From positions 1-11,094 of the forward strand of contig JAHLJZ010000190.1 in NCBI GenBank assembly GCA_025602915.1: a stretch of DNA of 11,094 nucleotides. Reading direction: 5' to 3'. The notes beneath the pieces were generated by a model, which was not told the origin of the DNA, made no database searches, and was given only the letters and a program-made list of their open reading frames with translations. Numbering within the stretch: position 1 is the first letter of the stretch; every line of letters begins with the position of its first letter. Source of the stretch: Paraphysoderma sedebokerense. Its lineage: Eukaryota; Blastocladiomycota; Physodermatomycetes; Physodermatales; Physodermataceae. Shown here one piece after another: positions 8,275 to 11,094 of the stretch. A program made the translations under genes and the position numbers.

Positions 8275-10017
8275 ATGAATGCAGATAATCTTCCTGGTCG
8301 CAATGCACCAAAACCCCTGATGACGGTAAAAGATTATCGGAAATGGCGAAATAAGATTCAAAACGAATTGGATTCATTCGAAGCAAAAGGCGGAAATTAC
8401 ATGATATTGGCTTTGCCTCCATGTGGGGGGGGATACCTTGAACCGATCTTCTCTTTCTTTTTCTACGAAACATACTGAACTATTCACTTCTTCGGTGATT
8501 TCAGAATGCCAGGCTTTAAATTTGCTAAATCTACAATACAGACATTCCCGGCTGCAGGACATTTTGCTCCCTGTCTATATTAGCAACAATACAACTTCAA
8601 ACTTAAACGTCTCTACTCTTGCACGCTTGATTGCCAGGAGTACTGCATCCACGGATACCCCAATACCCGTTGACAACGCTATAAGAAATCCGGGATCTGA
8701 TACATTCGATGAGAATTCGGGATCGCATACGTCTATGCCGTCCGATGTTAATTTGCCAGTTGAAACGGTGTTGTCTAGACATCCGGTTCTGGCAAGGGAA
8801 GATTTCAAAGTCCTTGGCGTGGGTTCTTCGGTAGATGATTTGCTTCGCAAATTATATTTGATCCTGACGGCGATAGGGCATGAGAGTACTAAAGAAACAA
8901 CGGTGAAATGGATACAAGCGATACGAGCAATATATAGAGCCAAGAGTTATCCAAACTACAAGAGTCGGAGAACGAATGGGAATGGCAATGATGGTGATGG
9001 TTCCATGGGTGTAACTAGTGCTTCGGAAAGCACAGATTTGGCGGAGAGACCTTGCTTTTGGCCGTCTACTGTTCCATATAAAGAATCAGGGCATCTCAAT
9101 TGCCGCGAGAGAGCTTTGCTCATAATGTCAATTTTTGCGTATTGTCATTTTATCCCCTTTCACGCTTTTAATATTCTTGTAATGATACTCATAATCACTT
9201 TAGGAAGATGCCCAATACCGATGATTTGATAAAAATTGCTCGAAGACACCAACCATTTCAGGATCAACCTGTTCGTTTATTACTGTTGGAACGTTTTGAA
9301 GTGATGGCTAGGTATCCCCAAATAAAAGGGTTAGATTTTCATGGTCGTTATCATTTAACATTAACATGTCGTTACATCGCAATTTGGAATCCCGTATTAA
9401 TTGTATCGATAACTGTGTGTTTAGCTATAGATCCCAGCAGTCTTCCCCAACGAAAGCAGTATCGTAATTTGTTTAGTGCTCCAAGTCAGGAAGCTGTCAA
9501 CGTTTCAACGAGTTCAGCCATCGAAATCCGTAATGACAACTCACTAAATACAAATACAATCTCGGATAGCAATCCTGTTATAGACGACGTTGCATCAACT
9601 GTTTCAAATCCAGCCAATTCCCTCTCCCCTGTTCCCCGTTCTGATAGTGACATCGCCGTTCCGAGTGTTTTGTCCTCCAATGTTGATGCTCATGTTCAAG
9701 ACGACGCAGGTTCGACAAGTATGGCAAATTTAATGGATGCTTCGAACCACATCACTAATGGGGAGGATATTGACAATGGTAATACCTTTCCTACAATCTC
9801 TGTCGTCCATATAAATGGAGAAGATGATCCATTTAATGGCGGTGAGTTTGACGATCGAAGGATATCTAGCGGAGTAGAAAGGATTATAAAGCGGAGGCGG
9901 CGTAATATTGAAGGGGGAATGGTTAATGTTGAAAGAAGGACACAGAGGAGAGTTCGTATCAATACAAGATACTCGAGAGTTCAAGAACTGGGGTTCTTGC
10001 AAAGGAGATTGGAATGA
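8275..10017 (+). CDS. Hypothetical protein with basic C-terminal tail; reading frame broken at a G8 run
   Basis: ATG at 8275 opens a frame (MNADNLPGRN...) that meets a run of eight G at 8425-8432. The continuing frame is shifted by one base. If one G is surplus, the product is 558 residues using exons 8275-9138 and 9204-10017 (65-nt intron, donor GTATTG, acceptor TTTAG, phase 2). Splicing 8423-8504 instead (GTGGGG to TTTCAG, intron-like and T-rich) would create TAA at the junction. The middle, residues about 115-345, is partly helical (ALLIMSIFAKMPNTDDLIKI spans the second junction). Residues 380-500 are Asn/Ser/Asp-rich and likely disordered. Residues 505-558 are strongly basic, with KRRRR at 517-521 as a probable nuclear signal. 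A further in-frame intron ending at 9424 or 9430 might remove the hydrophobic stretch around 344-364. The family is not recognised; nuclear location is inference. Confidence 0.5.
8425..8432 (+). repeat. G8 homopolymer at the frame break
   Basis: Eight consecutive G lie between codons CCA TGT and ATACC. With seven G the two long frames on either side would be continuous; with eight they are not. Such runs are common sites of assembly error and of real slippage. Confidence 0.8.
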
Positions 10018-10080
10018 TTGTGACATATTGGATATATTTATTTGTTCGAACGCTATTTTTATGTTTCTTTGAATATATTG

Positions 10081-10617
10081 TTAAGTAATCGTTCTGAAAT
10101 TTCGAGTTTCGATCGGAACCCCAGCATAATTAAGATGAAGACATCTGTTTTTCATTAATTCCCGAAATGCGAACAAGAGCACTGTATTAGGAATGTCAGT
10201 TTGTGTAAATGAAAATAACCTCATCCAATCCTCACCCGAAAACTGTTCTAAATTTGCAATCACCAACTTCAATGTACACAGAGCGCAATGCCGTACTTTG
10301 AAACGCGCTGTAAATTGATTTTACCACAGATTTAACTATGAATTCAACCTAGTACATAATTCTAAAGATGCATGTAGTGTCTGATTATGAAGATATAATT
10401 GAAGAAGTATGAAAGGCATAGTAATATACAAAGAAATAATATCAAGGGACGAAGTAATTTTTGTGATGACATCCCAGACCCGCTTTCTCCTACGAATCGT
10501 CGGACGTTCATAGTGTAACCTAACCATTCCGAAGAAATCGAATGGATAGGAGATCAATATTAGAAAAATTACAAACATTCTAACTGGGCATTGCGTATTA
10601 GAAAGCAAATCCTGCAT
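10081..10617 (-). CDS. Small hypothetical membrane protein, two predicted helices (2 exons, 162 aa)
   Basis: Minus-strand exons 10617-10356 and 10307-10081 join in phase 1 over a 48-nt intron (donor GTACTA, acceptor TTTACAG) and give 163 codons with a TAA. The ATG follows an in-frame TAA in an A-rich leader. An acceptor inside ATGCAG could instead mean that an upstream exon exists. Residues about 14-32 (MFVIFLILISYPFDFFGMV) and 57-76 (SLDIISLYITMPFILLQLYL) look like membrane helices, separated by a basic loop with RRRKR at 42-46. A soluble C-terminal part of about 80 residues follows, including ANLEQFSGEDWMRLFSF. I do not recognise the family. The intron is shorter than the 57-nt minimum in TYR1, so the junction is less certain. 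It runs tail to tail with the previous gene, 63 bases apart. Confidence 0.45.
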
Positions 10618-11094
10618 TTTTTATTTTTTTTATTTATATTTTAGTTGACACGTTTGGCTTGAATGATTTTGGAGTGTAATGTGGATTTGCACCATGTTCA
10701 CCAGGCGCGCGCAAGTTATTCCTTAGGAAAGACAACTGCCTATCATGGTAATATCGGAAGATAGACTGTTCTGATACACAAAGTAACAATGTAAAAAACC
10801 GTAAAATTATGATTTATATAATCATTTGTCAACAGATTGACAGTCGTGCGCTAGAACAAAATGATGAACCTGTGGATCGTCCCTGTTGGAGATTGATCTC
10901 TGACCGCACCCAGCCTATTCTCAATTTTATGATTTATTATTTGTACATACTACATTTATGTATTCAGTGCTAACAAAGACATATTAGTGATAGTGTTTAA
11001 TCTGATCACAAGAACATACGATGTGAGCGAAAAATGAATTCTATATGAACATTTTATATGTACATTTATTTTTATGACAGCTGCACAACTTAGC
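10618..11094. other. AT-rich 5' flank of the small membrane gene; no gene seen
   Basis: No frame of useful length and no RNA gene is supported in these 477 bases. The start (10618-10645) is an A-rich leader on the minus strand. A small inverted repeat, ATGATT/AATCAT with a 5-base loop, lies at 10809-10825. ATGATTTAT-like words recur near 10809 and 10927. Confidence 0.55.

Noticed and set aside
8575-8943. 122-codon minus-strand frame
   Set aside because: It lies opposite the longer plus-strand frame and cannot be extended by plausible splicing; likely a shadow.
9394-9424. 31-nt intron GTATTA...TTTAG
   Set aside because: Too short compared with the 57-nt minimum in the homology-checked genes, and removing it creates an in-frame TAG.
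9486-10026. Overlapping minus-strand frames opposite the Asn/Ser/Asp-rich region
   Set aside because: Low-complexity codons on the plus strand leave the opposite frames open by chance; no start context or family match.
10846-10909. C/D-box snoRNA-like pattern: ATGATGA at 10861, CTGA at 10900, GTGCG/CGCAC flanks
   Set aside because: The boxes are only about 32 nt apart, the possible stem is 10 nt away from the C box on one side, and no guide pairing could be tested.
1-11094. tRNA, CRISPR array, transposon or viral gene
   Set aside because: I saw no tRNA B-box with matching arms, no regular repeat-spacer pattern, no long terminal or inverted repeats and no transposase or polymerase motifs.

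Overview
The window reads as a piece of a fungal nuclear genome. It is AT-rich, and its protein genes are cut by short spliceosomal introns: 57 to 112 nt in the two genes whose splicing is fixed by homology. CTAAC/CTGAC-like branch sites lie shortly before many acceptors. The best-recognised gene is a fungal-type TYR1 (prephenate dehydrogenase), rebuilt here from 16 exons into 450 residues, close to the roughly 450 of the yeast enzyme. Such intron density argues against Saccharomycotina; a basidiomycete or early-diverging fungus would fit, but I cannot fix the lineage. Nothing bacterial (operons, ribosome binding sites) is seen.

Layout. The window opens with the 3' end of an unidentified plus-strand gene (1-186). 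A PCNA-like sliding clamp follows (855-2526, 4 exons) with an unusual 202-residue Ser/Thr/Pro-rich N-terminal extension. After an intergenic stretch holding three GCCGGCAT motifs, an unidentified plus-strand gene (about 3241-4499) encodes a Ser/Arg-rich protein with a CUE/UBA-like segment near its C-terminus. TYR1 (4808-7174) comes next. It converges with a small minus-strand gene (7366-7902, 128 residues, unidentified), which diverges from a plus-strand gene (8275-10017, unidentified, with a frame problem at a run of eight G). That gene converges with a small minus-strand two-helix membrane protein (10081-10617). The last 477 bases hold no gene I can support.

The genes do not look functionally linked. 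One is a DNA replication/repair clamp, one is an amino-acid biosynthesis enzyme, and the rest are hypothetical, as usual along a fungal chromosome. The points most worth attention are the clamp's long extension with altered ligand-binding positions, and the 17- and 18-nt microexons of TYR1. All splice models were made by eye from reading frame, splice signals and remembered family sequences; no search or transcript data were used.
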